A stretch of 40,915 nt of DNA from Gallionella sp. (GCA_030652475.1 JAUSAO010000129.1:1-40915), one strand, 5' to 3'. Counted from the stretch's first letter, positions 1 through 8,941 are shown. Notes: generated from the sequence alone by a model not told the origin. Numbers and translations are program-made.

Positions 1-127
1 CCCACGAAAAAACACGAACAAATTCAAATGCATATCCCGATTTGTTGCATCACCCGTTGGGTGCGTTGCTCAATTTATGTAGTCGATTGTTTTCTTTCGT
101 GAATTTCGTGCCTTTCGTGGATGAAAT
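1..127. repeat. Terminal direct repeat, left copy
   Basis: These 127 bases are identical to the last 127 bases of the window (40789-40915). The copy contains most of a palindrome-ended element: CACGAA units at the left end, TTCGTG units at the right end, and a small CACCC/GGGTG hairpin in the middle. The right-hand copy shows ten more bases of the left end (from 40779), so the element is probably about 137 bp and this copy is truncated by the window edge. It contains no reading frame worth calling. The length equals a common assembler k-mer size, which suggests the window was cut at a repeat node. Confidence 0.9.
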
Positions 128-139
128 GAGGTTTTAAGG

Positions 140-158
140 ATAAATCAGCATCTCCCTA
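140..158 (-). repeat. 19-bp box matching the end of the element at 40578
   Basis: The bases ATAAATCAGCATCTCCCTA are the exact reverse complement of 40579-40597, the left end of a MITE-like element near the other edge of the window. Here only this one end is present. It is followed by GCAGCCTGTCGGACTT, and I cannot find a matching second end. It may be the remnant or junction of a small transposable element. The rest of the stretch from 128 to 302 holds nothing else I can support. Confidence 0.5.
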
Positions 159-302
159 GCAGCCTGTCGGACTTAGCGCTTGTAGAATCGGTGTTTGCTG
201 CAGACTGATGCGGTATCAAGCCAAGGAGGCAGGACAAGTTATTGGGCTCGCTGCTATTATTCTTTTCATCTTCCTGTCACATGGCTGCCCTACGATTTAT
301 AC

Positions 303-1013
303 ATGGCTCAGTATGAAAACACGGAACGGTTGGTAATTTTTGACGCCGATGGAACGACCATTGACGCATTCCATGCCATTGAACTGGCCTTTTTGCAACA
401 CGGCATGGATATCGGCGACATCGACCGCTTTCAGAAGCGCCGCAAGCTGTTCAAATTTCTCGGCGGGCTTCGCGAGTTCCCTACCAATTTGCGCCAGCAG
501 TTTGGCAAGCAGAGTCGCAAACGGCTTCTGGAAACGCTGACCGAGGTCTACCGCCACGAGGCCTGTTTATATCCGGGCATAGCCTCACTGCTACGTGCAC
601 TGCTGGACGCTCCGAATATTCGGGTGGGACTGGTTACCCGCAATGTGACGAATGAACCCGAGGAAACACTGCGGTGTCTGTTTCTTCGCTATGGCATCAA
701 CATTGGTGAGTTCGATTACTTTGCCTGCATTCCGCTAAGGGAGCATAAGACCGGACATCTGAAACAGGCCCGGCAATCTTTTGCCATCAATCCGGCGCGT
801 GCTTACGCCTGCGGAGACGAATACAGCGACTATCTTGCTGCGATTGGCGCAGGAATGCATCCCTTTGTCGTGTCTTACGGTTTCGAGGACAGCATTCGCC
901 TGACAAAAAAATTTGGTGTGCCCGGCGAAGTCATATCGACATCTCCAGCGGAGTTTATCGAACGTCTGGCACATGCCTTGGATCTGAATACACAGACGAA
1001 ATGCCTGACGTAA
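303..1013 (+). CDS. HAD-superfamily phosphatase (Gph-like)
   Basis: This is a 236-residue haloacid dehalogenase-type hydrolase, probably a cytoplasmic phosphatase acting on a small phosphorylated metabolite. Motif I is FDADGTT, with the nucleophile at about Asp14 and the acid/base at about Asp16. Motif II is in VGLVTRN, the motif III lysine is in HKTGHL, and motif IV is CGDEYSDYLAA. A helical cap lies between motifs I and II. The frame is open upstream to 195, but I chose the ATG at 303 because the family begins a few residues before motif I and the upstream residues look non-coding. The gene stands alone next to the repeat edge. Substrate is unknown; phosphoglycolate or a similar compound is only a guess. 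Confidence 0.8.
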   Translation: MAQYENTERLVIFDADGTTIDAFHAIELAFLQHGMDIGDIDRFQKRRKLFKFLGGLREFPTNLRQQFGKQSRKRLLETLTEVYRHEACLYPGIASLLRALLDAPNIRVGLVTRNVTNEPEETLRCLFLRYGINIGEFDYFACIPLREHKTGHLKQARQSFAINPARAYACGDEYSDYLAAIGAGMHPFVVSYGFEDSIRLTKKFGVPGEVISTSPAEFIERLAHALDLNTQTKCLT

Positions 1014-1086
1014 CAAATGTTCAAAACAGTGGGTGCAAAATACTGGGCGCCTAACACGTTTCGTTTTTAAATTTGAAAGGAATGTC

Positions 1087-1293
1087 ATGAGTCATAATTT
1101 CACCCAACCAGAGGAAATCGATTACCTTTGGATGACTGAGGGGCATGATACGGGAGCGGATACACCAATTTCAGAGGGAACGCTGTCAAGCGGAAATGCG
1201 GTAACGAGAGATGAATTCGCTGCGGCTGCGCAGGATAACATTACGACATCGCGTATAAGCAGTTGGCGCACAGTTTCCTTGGAATCCTATTGA
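1087..1293 (+). CDS. Small acidic hypothetical protein (68 aa)
   Basis: I do not recognise this protein. It is 68 residues long, acidic and polar, with no signal peptide, membrane segment or cysteines. The ATG at 1087 is preceded by GAAAGGA at a good distance, which favours real translation and argues against the upstream in-frame start at 1033. The C-terminal part (TRDEFAAAAQDNITTSRISSW) has the look of a short helical tail. It follows the HAD gene by 73 bases in the same direction and could be co-transcribed. The 174 bases after it hold no feature I can support. Reality as a gene is moderately likely. Confidence 0.45.
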   Translation: MSHNFTQPEEIDYLWMTEGHDTGADTPISEGTLSSGNAVTRDEFAAAAQDNITTSRISSWRTVSLESY

Positions 1294-1467
1294 ATGGCGC
1301 CTCTTGATGCATTTGCGATGGCTGTCCTGATACCTTATGCCTCAGGCGACGTGATATGCGCTCGCTACAGGATCACCTGCATAAAAAGCAAATTGCTGCG
1401 ACGTATTCATTGGCAAGCCGGATAAGTCCTGAAGGCGCGATAAATCGCGCCCCCCACCATAATTTCG

Positions 1468-2181
1468 TCAGTCACGCTCACCTGGCATATATCGCCTATC
1501 TTTATATTGCCTATCCTGCCTGTCCTGATAACGGTTCGATTGTGGCGTGGACGTATCCTCGATCATGCTGATGCCGACCTTAACCGTGCTGCCGGGTTGA
1601 TACGGCAAAGTAGTGGTGACATCACGGCCATTGTAGCGATACGTCACGTTGTAGCCCTTGATGACTTCACGGCTGTTTTCCACCTCACGGCAGCGCTCGA
1701 CCTGTTTGCTGCGTGGCTGGTCAGGGTTGGCGACACGGTCGCCGATCAGCACGCCTGCCACGCCACCTGCCGCTGTAGCGGCCTTGTTACCTGAGCCGCC
1801 GCCGATCTGACTACCCAGCAACGCCCCGGCTATTCCGCCAACGATACTGCCCGTTGCCGAACGCTCACTATCAGGATTGGCAACGCGATCCCCCGCTACC
1901 GCACCGGCGACCGCCCCCGCTCCCGTCGCAGCGGTGTTGCCATGTCCGCCACCGACCTGGCTGCCCAGCAGGCCACCGGCAACGCCTCCGACCACCGCGC
2001 CCGCCATGGAACGCTCTTTGGGCGTGACTTGCACGGTTTCAGTCCAGCACTCGCGGCGCGGCTCACTGACGCGCTCATAAATCGGCGTGCTGGAGATGAC
2101 GCGCGCGGTGTCCACAAAATCAGCGGCATACGCATTGCCAAACAGTGAAGCAACACTCAACGCCCATAGACTTTTTTTCAT
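1468..2181 (-). CDS. Glycine-zipper 2TM-domain envelope protein with internal duplication
   Basis: This 237-residue exported protein has a signal peptide ending near AYA-AD at residue 20. It carries two copies of a 44-residue glycine-zipper unit at residues 61-104 and 111-154. Each copy runs from GxVVGG-like glycine repeats through GSQ(V/I)GGG to GDRVANPD. Such Rick_17kDa/2TM glycine-zipper proteins sit in the outer membrane or periplasm and are often stress-related. Most relatives have one unit, so two look like a tandem duplication. Conserved cysteines flank the zippers (Cys45, Cys164). The tail from about residue 215 is polar and rich in Arg, Asp, Gln and Tyr. The ATG at 2181 has an AAGGAG site. 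It lies 112 bases downstream of the hybrid kinase on the same strand. Exact role unknown. Confidence 0.8.
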   Translation of the reverse strand: MKKSLWALSVASLFGNAYAADFVDTARVISSTPIYERVSEPRRECWTETVQVTPKERSMAGAVVGGVAGGLLGSQVGGGHGNTAATGAGAVAGAVAGDRVANPDSERSATGSIVGGIAGALLGSQIGGGSGNKAATAAGGVAGVLIGDRVANPDQPRSKQVERCREVENSREVIKGYNVTYRYNGRDVTTTLPYQPGSTVKVGISMIEDTSTPQSNRYQDRQDRQYKDRRYMPGERD

Positions 2182-2212
2182 TTTCGCTACTCCTTAAAGT
2201 GTCTGAATTATC

Positions 2213-2235
2213 ATGACGGCATTATGACTCGTCAT
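2213..2235 (-). promoter_or_regulatory. Inverted repeat upstream of the glycine-zipper gene
   Basis: ATGACG and CGTCAT form a perfect 6-bp inverted repeat with an 11-base spacer, about 35 bases before the start of the glycine-zipper gene. The geometry suits a dimeric repressor or activator site. No regulator can be named, and a 6-bp arm can arise by chance. Confidence 0.2.
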
Positions 2236-2293
2236 TTATCGTTGCGTTCAACACAAATTGTTGCAAGTTGTTACCAAAAGCAGGATTGAGGTC

Positions 2294-5200
2294 TCAGTCC
2301 TCGTTCCTCGCTCCCAAATAAGCCGCCAGCGCCGCTTTCAACAAATCAATCTCGCCCTGCAATTTAACAAACAAGCTGCCCGACAGGTCATCCTGTTCGG
2401 CAAGCTCTTCGATCTGTCGTGCAACCTCTTCTACGCCCCGCGCGTTGAAATTTCCGACCAGACCGCGCAAGGTATGTGCGCCACGAAGCAGCGAGACTTT
2501 ATCTGCGGCATCGATCGCAGCGCCGATTTCCGCCATTAACTGGTCGCATTCATCCAGAAACGCCTGCCCTATGGTTTCTATCACCCAAGCATCCGACCGG
2601 TTGAGCGCAGCCGTATAGTCGAACACCGACTCAACCGGCTGGACTGATTCCGCATCCGCTTCGGATGACAAGCCCTGCAACACGGCCCGCAGCTTCTCGA
2701 AATCGAGCGGTTTGGCCAGATAATCGTCCATACCCGCATCCAGGCAACGCTGCCTGTCTTCAGCCATGGCATTCGCCGTCATCGCAATGATGGGCGTGTG
2801 TGTGCCCTCACTCGCTTCATGCGCACGAATAAACTGTGTAGCCTCCAATCCACCCATCTCCGGCATCTGTACATCCATCAGAATCACATCAAAGGATTGT
2901 GACCGGCTTTTCTCAACCGCCTCCATGCCGTTGTTTGCCAGTTCCACGCTATGCCCCCACTTTTCCAGCAGTGTGACGGCCAGTTTCTGATTGACCAGAT
3001 TATCCTCAGCCAGCAGGATAGTCAGCACCCGCGACGACGCAGGCAAATTTTGCCGGGCGATCGGCAGCGCATCCGCTTCTATCCCCAGCGCCATTCTGAT
3101 CGCGCTCATCAGTTCATTTTGCTCGACTGGTTTAGTCAGGTAGGCAGCAATACTCAACTCGCGACAGCGCTGCGCATCCTCGCGCAATCCGGCTGAGGAC
3201 AACATCATCACCGCACCATAGCTTATGTCCGGGGAAAGCCGCAATTTTTCCGCCAGTGCAAAACCGTCCATATCGGGCATCATCGCGTCCAGCAACATCA
3301 ACTTGAACGGCTCACCCCGCCGGTGAGCTTCCGATGCCATCGCCATCGCCTGTTCGGCATTCTCCGCCACTTCAGGTTTCATGTTCCATTTCCCGAGCAG
3401 CTGTGTCAGCAGATGGCGATTCGTGGCATTGTCGTCCACGATCAGTGCAGACAAGCCTTCAAGACCTGCCAGCGGTTGCGCTGCGCGTTGCAGCGCAGCA
3501 ACAGGAAAGACGATTTCAAAACCGAATACACTGCCCTGTCCCAGTTCACTGCTGACTTTCAGTTGTCCGCCCATCACTTCAACCAGTTGGCTGGAAATCG
3601 CCAGTCCCAGCCCGGTTCCGCCATATTTCCGTGTGGTGGAAGTATCAGCCTGCGTGAAGGCCTCGAAAATATGTGCCTGCTTTTCGGGAGAAATGCCGAT
3701 TCCCTGATCGGCCACTTCGATGCAAACCTGAATTTCATTGCCTGAATGTCGCAATAACTTCATGCGCAATGTCACCACGCCCTGTTCGCTGAACTTGATG
3801 GCATTACCCAGCAAATTGGTCAACACCTGTCGCAAGCGCCCCGGATCGCCCGTCAACAAATCCGGTATCTCGCCATCCACATCGTAAACGAGTTCCAGAC
3901 CTTTCTGCTCGGCGCGCACCACCAGCGCTTTCTCGGCAGCTGCAAACAAGGCGCGCACATCGAAATCCAGCTGTTCCAGTTCCATTTTCCCCGATTCGAT
4001 CTTGGAAAAATCCAGAATGTCATTGATGATGGTCAACAAGGAATCGGCAGAGGACTTCACCAGGCTCAGGTATTCGCGCTGCTCGGCATCCAGTTCGGTA
4101 TCCAGAGCCAGTTCCGTCATACCGAGGATGCCATTCATCGGGGTGCGGATTTCATGGCTCATGGTCGCCAGGAAATCCCCCTTCGCCTTGCTCGCCGCCT
4201 CGGCAGACTCCTTGGCCCGCAGCAACTCGCGTTCGGTAAACTTGCGTTCGGAAATATCCTGGAAGGCGGCAACCGAACCGACTGTTTTTTCACCGTCCAG
4301 CATCGGTGAAGCGACGATGGCAATCGGGAACAATGTGCCGTTCTTGTGCTGGAAGTAATCCGTCTCCGAGCGAAATAGTTTTTTCGCCAGCATGCTTTGA
4401 TGCACCGGGCAATCCGCCTCTGCAACAGGTGTGCCATCAGGCAGTTGCGAATGGATGACATCATGCAATTTCCTGCCCATCAATTCTTCACTGGTCCAGC
4501 CGATAATGGCTTCCGCCTCCCGGTTCAGATAGGTGCAGCGCCCCTCTATATCCAGCATGTAAACCCCTTCGCCCAGGGTATCCATGACATTCTGCAACAG
4601 TCGGTGGTCGGCCTCCACCTGCTGCTCCATCGCCTTCTGCGCAGTGATGTCGGTGCGCATCGAGACGTATTGATAGGGTTTTCCCTCCTGGTTCATGAAA
4701 GGCACCACAGTGGCTTCCACCCAATAAAAACTGCCGTTCTTGGCAAGATTTTTTACTTTCCCGTGCCAGACCTTGCCGTTCGCCACGGTATGCCACAATT
4801 CCCGGAAAAATTCCTCGCTGTGCTCTCCCGACTTGACTATGCGGTGATTGTGTCCGATCAGCTCTTCCTCGGAATAGCCGCTTATCTCAATAAACTTGTC
4901 ATTGACGTAGGTGATGTCACCCCTCACATCAGTGATACTGACGATGGCATGCTCATTCAAGGCTGATTGCTGGTTGCTGATTTCTGCCAGCGCATGCTCA
5001 AGCTGTTGGCGCTGCGCCTTCAGACGGTAGTAAACATGGATGGAATAGGCCAGCATCAGCATCGCCGCCAGCAGCAGAAACAGGCGGTAAATACCCGCCA
5101 TGCGTTGCCGCTCCTGATAATAATCCTGATACAGCCTGTCCATATCCGCGCCCAGATGATAGGCCTGATACGAACTCAATTCGGCCAGCAAAACCGGCAT

Positions 5201-5854
5201 CCCCTTGTCCACTTCCAGCAGCGCTTGCGCATGGCTTACCACATAACGTGCCAGACCTTGCGCTTTCACCGGCAGACCGGGAATGACCTGCTCGACCTTG
5301 ATAATATCTGCCTCTAAAATCTCGATTGAAGCGATATCTCCCTTGACACTCATCAGCAATGCATCGCGCAACAGGAATTCAAATTTCTCCAGCAGGGGTT
5401 CATCCGACCTGGGCAACTCTGCCAGCACACCGTTGACCATGCTAGGCAGATAGATCAACGAGTTTTTCATCACTGCGTTATTGGATTTGAATTCGTCCAA
5501 CTTCCCGGCTTTCTGTTCGATCTCTTGCCTGATCTGGGTCAATTCCCGTTGAACTTCTGGCGTATCCGGCAACAGGCCGTTCTTTTGATGTTGCTCCAGC
5601 GCGATGCCCAGCGCTTCTATGCGCTGCATCAGCGAAACTGCGGTGTCATAATTATTGGTCAGGCGGTAATGCAGTTGCAGCACTGCCTCACCCAATTCGG
5701 TATCCCGCTTTTGCAGTTCGGCAATATCGCCCGCCACCCGGTTGTGCGTATCGGGATCGACAGGCTGCGCCCTGGCAAACAGCCACAACAGGATCACCAC
5801 CGCTGTAGCGGCCAAGGCAAACTGCCAGCGGTTCTGTCTGATTCTCCTGTTCAT
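2294..5854 (-). CDS. Membrane-bound hybrid sensor histidine kinase (DAHL-PAS-PAS-HisKA-HATPase-REC-REC-Hpt)
   Basis: This is a 1186-residue inner-membrane hybrid kinase. Two membrane helices (about 12-28 and 253-278) enclose a helical periplasmic region. Its opening (RDTELGEAVLQLHYRLTNNYD) resembles the DAHL sensor domain. Two PAS domains follow (about 295-415 and 420-545), then HisKA with ATMSHEIRTPMNG (phospho-acceptor His567). The ATPase domain shows NLLGNAIKFS and GGTGLGLAI. Receiver 1 has Asp856 in LLLDAMMPDMDG, receiver 2 has Asp994 in ILMDVQMPEMGG, and a C-terminal Hpt domain has His1127 in GAHTLRG. All phosphorelay residues are present, so the full His-Asp-His relay should work. Its ATG overlaps the stop of the peroxidase gene (ATGA). 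The signal sensed is unknown; no dedicated DNA-binding partner lies beside it. Confidence 0.93.
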   Translation of the reverse strand: MNRRIRQNRWQFALAATAVVILLWLFARAQPVDPDTHNRVAGDIAELQKRDTELGEAVLQLHYRLTNNYDTAVSLMQRIEALGIALEQHQKNGLLPDTPEVQRELTQIRQEIEQKAGKLDEFKSNNAVMKNSLIYLPSMVNGVLAELPRSDEPLLEKFEFLLRDALLMSVKGDIASIEILEADIIKVEQVIPGLPVKAQGLARYVVSHAQALLEVDKGMPVLLAELSSYQAYHLGADMDRLYQDYYQERQRMAGIYRLFLLLAAMLMLAYSIHVYYRLKAQRQQLEHALAEISNQQSALNEHAIVSITDVRGDITYVNDKFIEISGYSEEELIGHNHRIVKSGEHSEEFFRELWHTVANGKVWHGKVKNLAKNGSFYWVEATVVPFMNQEGKPYQYVSMRTDITAQKAMEQQVEADHRLLQNVMDTLGEGVYMLDIEGRCTYLNREAEAIIGWTSEELMGRKLHDVIHSQLPDGTPVAEADCPVHQSMLAKKLFRSETDYFQHKNGTLFPIAIVASPMLDGEKTVGSVAAFQDISERKFTERELLRAKESAEAASKAKGDFLATMSHEIRTPMNGILGMTELALDTELDAEQREYLSLVKSSADSLLTIINDILDFSKIESGKMELEQLDFDVRALFAAAEKALVVRAEQKGLELVYDVDGEIPDLLTGDPGRLRQVLTNLLGNAIKFSEQGVVTLRMKLLRHSGNEIQVCIEVADQGIGISPEKQAHIFEAFTQADTSTTRKYGGTGLGLAISSQLVEVMGGQLKVSSELGQGSVFGFEIVFPVAALQRAAQPLAGLEGLSALIVDDNATNRHLLTQLLGKWNMKPEVAENAEQAMAMASEAHRRGEPFKLMLLDAMMPDMDGFALAEKLRLSPDISYGAVMMLSSAGLREDAQRCRELSIAAYLTKPVEQNELMSAIRMALGIEADALPIARQNLPASSRVLTILLAEDNLVNQKLAVTLLEKWGHSVELANNGMEAVEKSRSQSFDVILMDVQMPEMGGLEATQFIRAHEASEGTHTPIIAMTANAMAEDRQRCLDAGMDDYLAKPLDFEKLRAVLQGLSSEADAESVQPVESVFDYTAALNRSDAWVIETIGQAFLDECDQLMAEIGAAIDAADKVSLLRGAHTLRGLVGNFNARGVEEVARQIEELAEQDDLSGSLFVKLQGEIDLLKAALAAYLGARNED

Positions 5855-6888
5855 TTCGTCGCCCCCTCGTGCTGTGTCGCGGGATATTCACCGGTCAGCG
5901 TATTAAGGAATTTGACGATCCTGACAATCTCGGCATCCTGTAAATCCACGCCCAACTGGTACTTGCCCATGATGGCGACGACCTGTTCCAGCGTGCTGGC
6001 GGAGGCATCGTGAAGATAAGGCGCGGTCAGCGCCACGTTGCGCAGTGAAGGGACACGGAATTCATAACGATGCTCTTCTTTTCCGGTCAGGTTGTAGCGA
6101 CCCAAGTCCACTTTCTGCACATTGCCGCGACGCGCAAAATAATCCTCCACCAGACCCAGCTTCTCATACATATTGCCGCCGACGTTCATCCCCTGATGGC
6201 AACTGATGCAGCCCAATTCCTTGAACAACTGATAGCCTGCAAATTCTTCGCTGTCCAGCGCATCTTTCTGTCCGCGCAGGAAACGGTCGAATTTGGCGTT
6301 GGGCGTAATCAGCGAGCGCTCGAACGTGGCAATCGCATCCTTGACCGTTGCAGGTCTGATTCCGGCCCCGTACAACGCCGCGAAATCATCGCGATAGCCC
6401 TCATCCTTTTCCAGCCTGGCAATGACTTCCGGCCAGCTTGCGCCCATTTCCTTCGGATGCTGCACGGGGCCGTCTATCTGTTCTTCCAGCGTGACCGCGC
6501 GACCATCCCAGAACTGACGGAAATTGAAGCCGCTGTTGAATACGGTGGGCGCATTGATTCCGCCCTCTGCGCCGCCTATGCCGATTGAACGCGGCAAACC
6601 GTCCACCCCGCCCCTGTTCAGATTGTGGCAACTCGCGCAGGAAATCGTATTGTTGCGTGACAGTTGCGTATCGTTAAACAAACGCTGCCCCAACGCCACT
6701 TTGCGCTGATCCAGCTTGATTTCCAGCGGAATGGGGGTAATCGGCTCGTTGCCGACACTTTTTTCGACGGCAGGATACCAGCCGCTTTGCGGCAATTCAG
6801 GCCGTACATCAGAGGCTTGCCAAAAGAAAAAAGCTGCGCCGACTACAGTCGGCACGATCAACATCAGGTAACGCGACCACTTATTCAT
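5851..6888 (-). CDS. Di-heme cytochrome c peroxidase (CcpA/MauG family)
   Basis: This 345-residue protein has an N-terminal membrane anchor or uncleaved signal (residues 6-23), then a di-heme peroxidase fold. Heme-binding CxxCH motifs are at residues 84-88 (CASCH) and 227-231 (CISCH). The region INAPTVFNSGFNFRQFWDGRA and the segment VPSLRNVALTAPYLHDAS are typical of bacterial cytochrome c peroxidases. These enzymes reduce periplasmic hydrogen peroxide with electrons from small cytochromes. The frame is open about 29 codons further upstream, but the ATG at 6888 is preceded by GGGAGTG and directly precedes the hydrophobic anchor. It is translated between an HD-GYP regulator (83-base gap) and a hybrid kinase (4-base overlap). 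Physiological electron donor unknown. Confidence 0.9.
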   Translation of the reverse strand: MNKWSRYLMLIVPTVVGAAFFFWQASDVRPELPQSGWYPAVEKSVGNEPITPIPLEIKLDQRKVALGQRLFNDTQLSRNNTISCASCHNLNRGGVDGLPRSIGIGGAEGGINAPTVFNSGFNFRQFWDGRAVTLEEQIDGPVQHPKEMGASWPEVIARLEKDEGYRDDFAALYGAGIRPATVKDAIATFERSLITPNAKFDRFLRGQKDALDSEEFAGYQLFKELGCISCHQGMNVGGNMYEKLGLVEDYFARRGNVQKVDLGRYNLTGKEEHRYEFRVPSLRNVALTAPYLHDASASTLEQVVAIMGKYQLGVDLQDAEIVRIVKFLNTLTGEYPATQHEGATK

Positions 6889-6971
6889 GAAACACTCCCA
6901 TCCCACACCGTGCAAAACCGGTATCCGTCCGCAAGTCAGGCCGACGGTTAATCCGGCACGCGAAATATCCG

Positions 6972-8048
6972 TCAATAACCGCCCAACTGATGAGCGATCT
7001 TCTCGGCCTCATCATCCCTGAAACGCTCGCGTATCGCCATCACCTCGTCCCAATCGGCCAGAAAAGCCTGAACGCAAGCCGGATCGAAATGGCTGCCCGC
7101 CCCTTCGCGCAACAGCGCAATGGCCCGTTCATCTTCCCAGGCTTTTTTATAAGGACGTTCGGAAGTGAGCGCATCGAACACATCGGCAACCGAGCATATC
7201 CTCGCAAAGATGGGAATGGCATCGGCCTTCAGTCCATACGGATAACCGCTGCCGTCGTATTTCTCGTGATGGCTCAGGGCAATTTGCGCCGCCGCCTGCA
7301 ACATCGAGGACTGGCTGCCGTTCAGAATATCGTAGCCAAGAATAGCGTGCCGCTTCATGATTTCAAATTCGCCCGGATCCAGACGCCCGGGTTTGAGCAG
7401 GATGTTGTCCGGGATACCGACCTTGCCTATGTCATGCATCGGCGCGGCCTCCAGCAACATCTCCTGATCCGCTTCCGGCAAGCCCAGTCTGGCCGCAATC
7501 AACTTTGAATAATGCGACATGCGCAAGATATGCGCGCCCGTTTCGGGATCACGCGAATCCGCCGCTTTGGACAGGCGAATAATGGTTTCACGTTCCCTTG
7601 CCAGAATTTCGGCAGTGGCTTTTTTTACTTCTTCGGCCAGCCAGGCCGCATGATCCGCCAGTTTCCGCTGGCTGCGCCGCAACGACAACATGTTGCGCGC
7701 GCGTGCCATGAATTCGGCCTTGTCGATAGGCTTGGTGAGGAAGTCGTTCGCGCCCGCTTCCAGCGCCTGATGGCGAACTTCGATCTGATCATTAGCTGTG
7801 ACCATCAATACCGGAATATCTTCACGTCCGGGACAGGCGCGAAACCGGCGCACGAACTCGATACCATCCATTTCCGGCATCATGTAATCCACGATGACCA
7901 GATCGGGGACTTGTTCAACACACCACGTCAAACCCTTCCGCGGATCAGTAAATTCAACCGGCACACCATCGTCAAGCCTGCGCACCAGATGTGCAATCAG
8001 CGTGACATTGATAGGCGTGTCGTCCACCACGATAACGTTCATTTTCAT
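6972..8048 (-). CDS. Response regulator with HD-GYP c-di-GMP phosphodiesterase domain
   Basis: This 358-residue cytoplasmic protein is an RpfG-like regulator. The receiver domain (1-120) has the acidic pair at Asp9-Asp10, phospho-acceptor Asp54 in VIVDYMMPEMDG, and Lys107 in FLTKP. A helical linker leads to an HD-GYP domain (about 150-345) with the metal-binding HD at 205-206 (MHDIGK) and HHEKYDGSGYP at 260-270. These residues indicate an active phosphodiesterase that breaks down cyclic di-GMP. The ATG at 8048 has a GGGAAGG site. It is first in a same-strand run with a peroxidase and a hybrid kinase that ends in an Hpt domain, so the Hpt is a plausible phosphodonor to this receiver (inference). 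Confidence 0.92.
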   Translation of the reverse strand: MKMNVIVVDDTPINVTLIAHLVRRLDDGVPVEFTDPRKGLTWCVEQVPDLVIVDYMMPEMDGIEFVRRFRACPGREDIPVLMVTANDQIEVRHQALEAGANDFLTKPIDKAEFMARARNMLSLRRSQRKLADHAAWLAEEVKKATAEILARERETIIRLSKAADSRDPETGAHILRMSHYSKLIAARLGLPEADQEMLLEAAPMHDIGKVGIPDNILLKPGRLDPGEFEIMKRHAILGYDILNGSQSSMLQAAAQIALSHHEKYDGSGYPYGLKADAIPIFARICSVADVFDALTSERPYKKAWEDERAIALLREGAGSHFDPACVQAFLADWDEVMAIRERFRDDEAEKIAHQLGGY

Positions 8049-8299
8049 TTGACTACCTTCCCTCTGGAGCGAATCACGTAGCGGCTCTAAAAAATACTAA
8101 CCAGCACGGTTATCGTCCGCTATACGGAAAACTTTAGCCTCTTACCCGTCCAATGATCCCAAAACATAACAGGAATATTGAAATTATCAAACAACGGCAA
8201 TGGGTTAAATAAGTGTGAACCCTATCAGACTCTACTTGTTTGCTTCCGGCTTTGTCCAGCTCAGGGCGTCAATGCCGGGGGTAAGCCCGGCAAGGAGAT

Positions 8300-8941
8300 T
8301 TACTTCGACGACTGCCGATGCCGGATATACTCGACCAGTGCGGGAAGAAAGGAAATCAGGATAACCACCAGGATAATCAGGGTGAGATTATTTTTCACTA
8401 CAGGAATATTGCCGAAGAAATAGCCTGCCAGCGTCAGGCTGCCTATCCACGCAATGCTGCCCAGCGCGCTATACAGCACGAACAAACGGTAACGCATCAG
8501 ACCTATGCCGGCAACGAAGGGGGCGAAGGTACGAATAATGGGCATGAAGCGCGCAAAAATAATAGTCTTGCCGCCATGCTTTTCATAGAATTCGCGGGTT
8601 TTATCTATGTGCTCGCGTTTAATAAACCGGCCACTCGCGCGTTCGAGCAGACGCAACCCGATCAGCCGGCCAACCCAGTAATTGGTGTTGTCACCGGTAA
8701 ACGCCGCCACGATCAGCAACGGGGCAAGCCATTCCAGTTGCATCGCCCCCAGTCCGCACAAGGCGCCGGCCACGAATAGCAGCGAATCACCTGGCAGAAA
8801 GGGCATGAACACCAGGCCCGTTTCGGCAAAAATGATCAAAAACAGGATGGCATAGACCCATACACCATAGTTCTGCACCAGGGTCATCAGGTGGGTGTCG
8901 AGGTGCAGAACAAGATCAATAAAAGCGGTTAACAAATCCAC
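8300..8941 (-). CDS. DedA-family integral membrane protein
   Basis: This 213-residue polytopic inner-membrane protein belongs to the DedA / SNARE-associated family, which is linked to undecaprenyl-phosphate and phospholipid flipping and to membrane energetics. Family signatures include FAETGLVFMPFLPGDSLL near residue 38-55 and the ARFMPIIRTFAPFVAGIG segment near 125-142, with arginines needed for function in E. coli homologues. About five hydrophobic segments are visible. The start is a GTG at 8941 with GAGG about ten bases upstream. The 251 bases between it and the HD-GYP gene hold no gene I can support. Confidence 0.88.
   Translation of the reverse strand: MDLLTAFIDLVLHLDTHLMTLVQNYGVWVYAILFLIIFAETGLVFMPFLPGDSLLFVAGALCGLGAMQLEWLAPLLIVAAFTGDNTNYWVGRLIGLRLLERASGRFIKREHIDKTREFYEKHGGKTIIFARFMPIIRTFAPFVAGIGLMRYRLFVLYSALGSIAWIGSLTLAGYFFGNIPVVKNNLTLIILVVILISFLPALVEYIRHRQSSK

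Noticed and set aside
195..302. N-terminal extension of the HAD phosphatase
   Set aside because: The added residues are rich in Trp, Tyr and Cys, unlike the family, and the ATG at 303 directly precedes motif I.
8178..8423. 81-residue open frame between the HD-GYP and DedA genes
   Set aside because: It overlaps the 3' end of dedA on the opposite strand and shows no ribosome-binding site or recognisable sequence.
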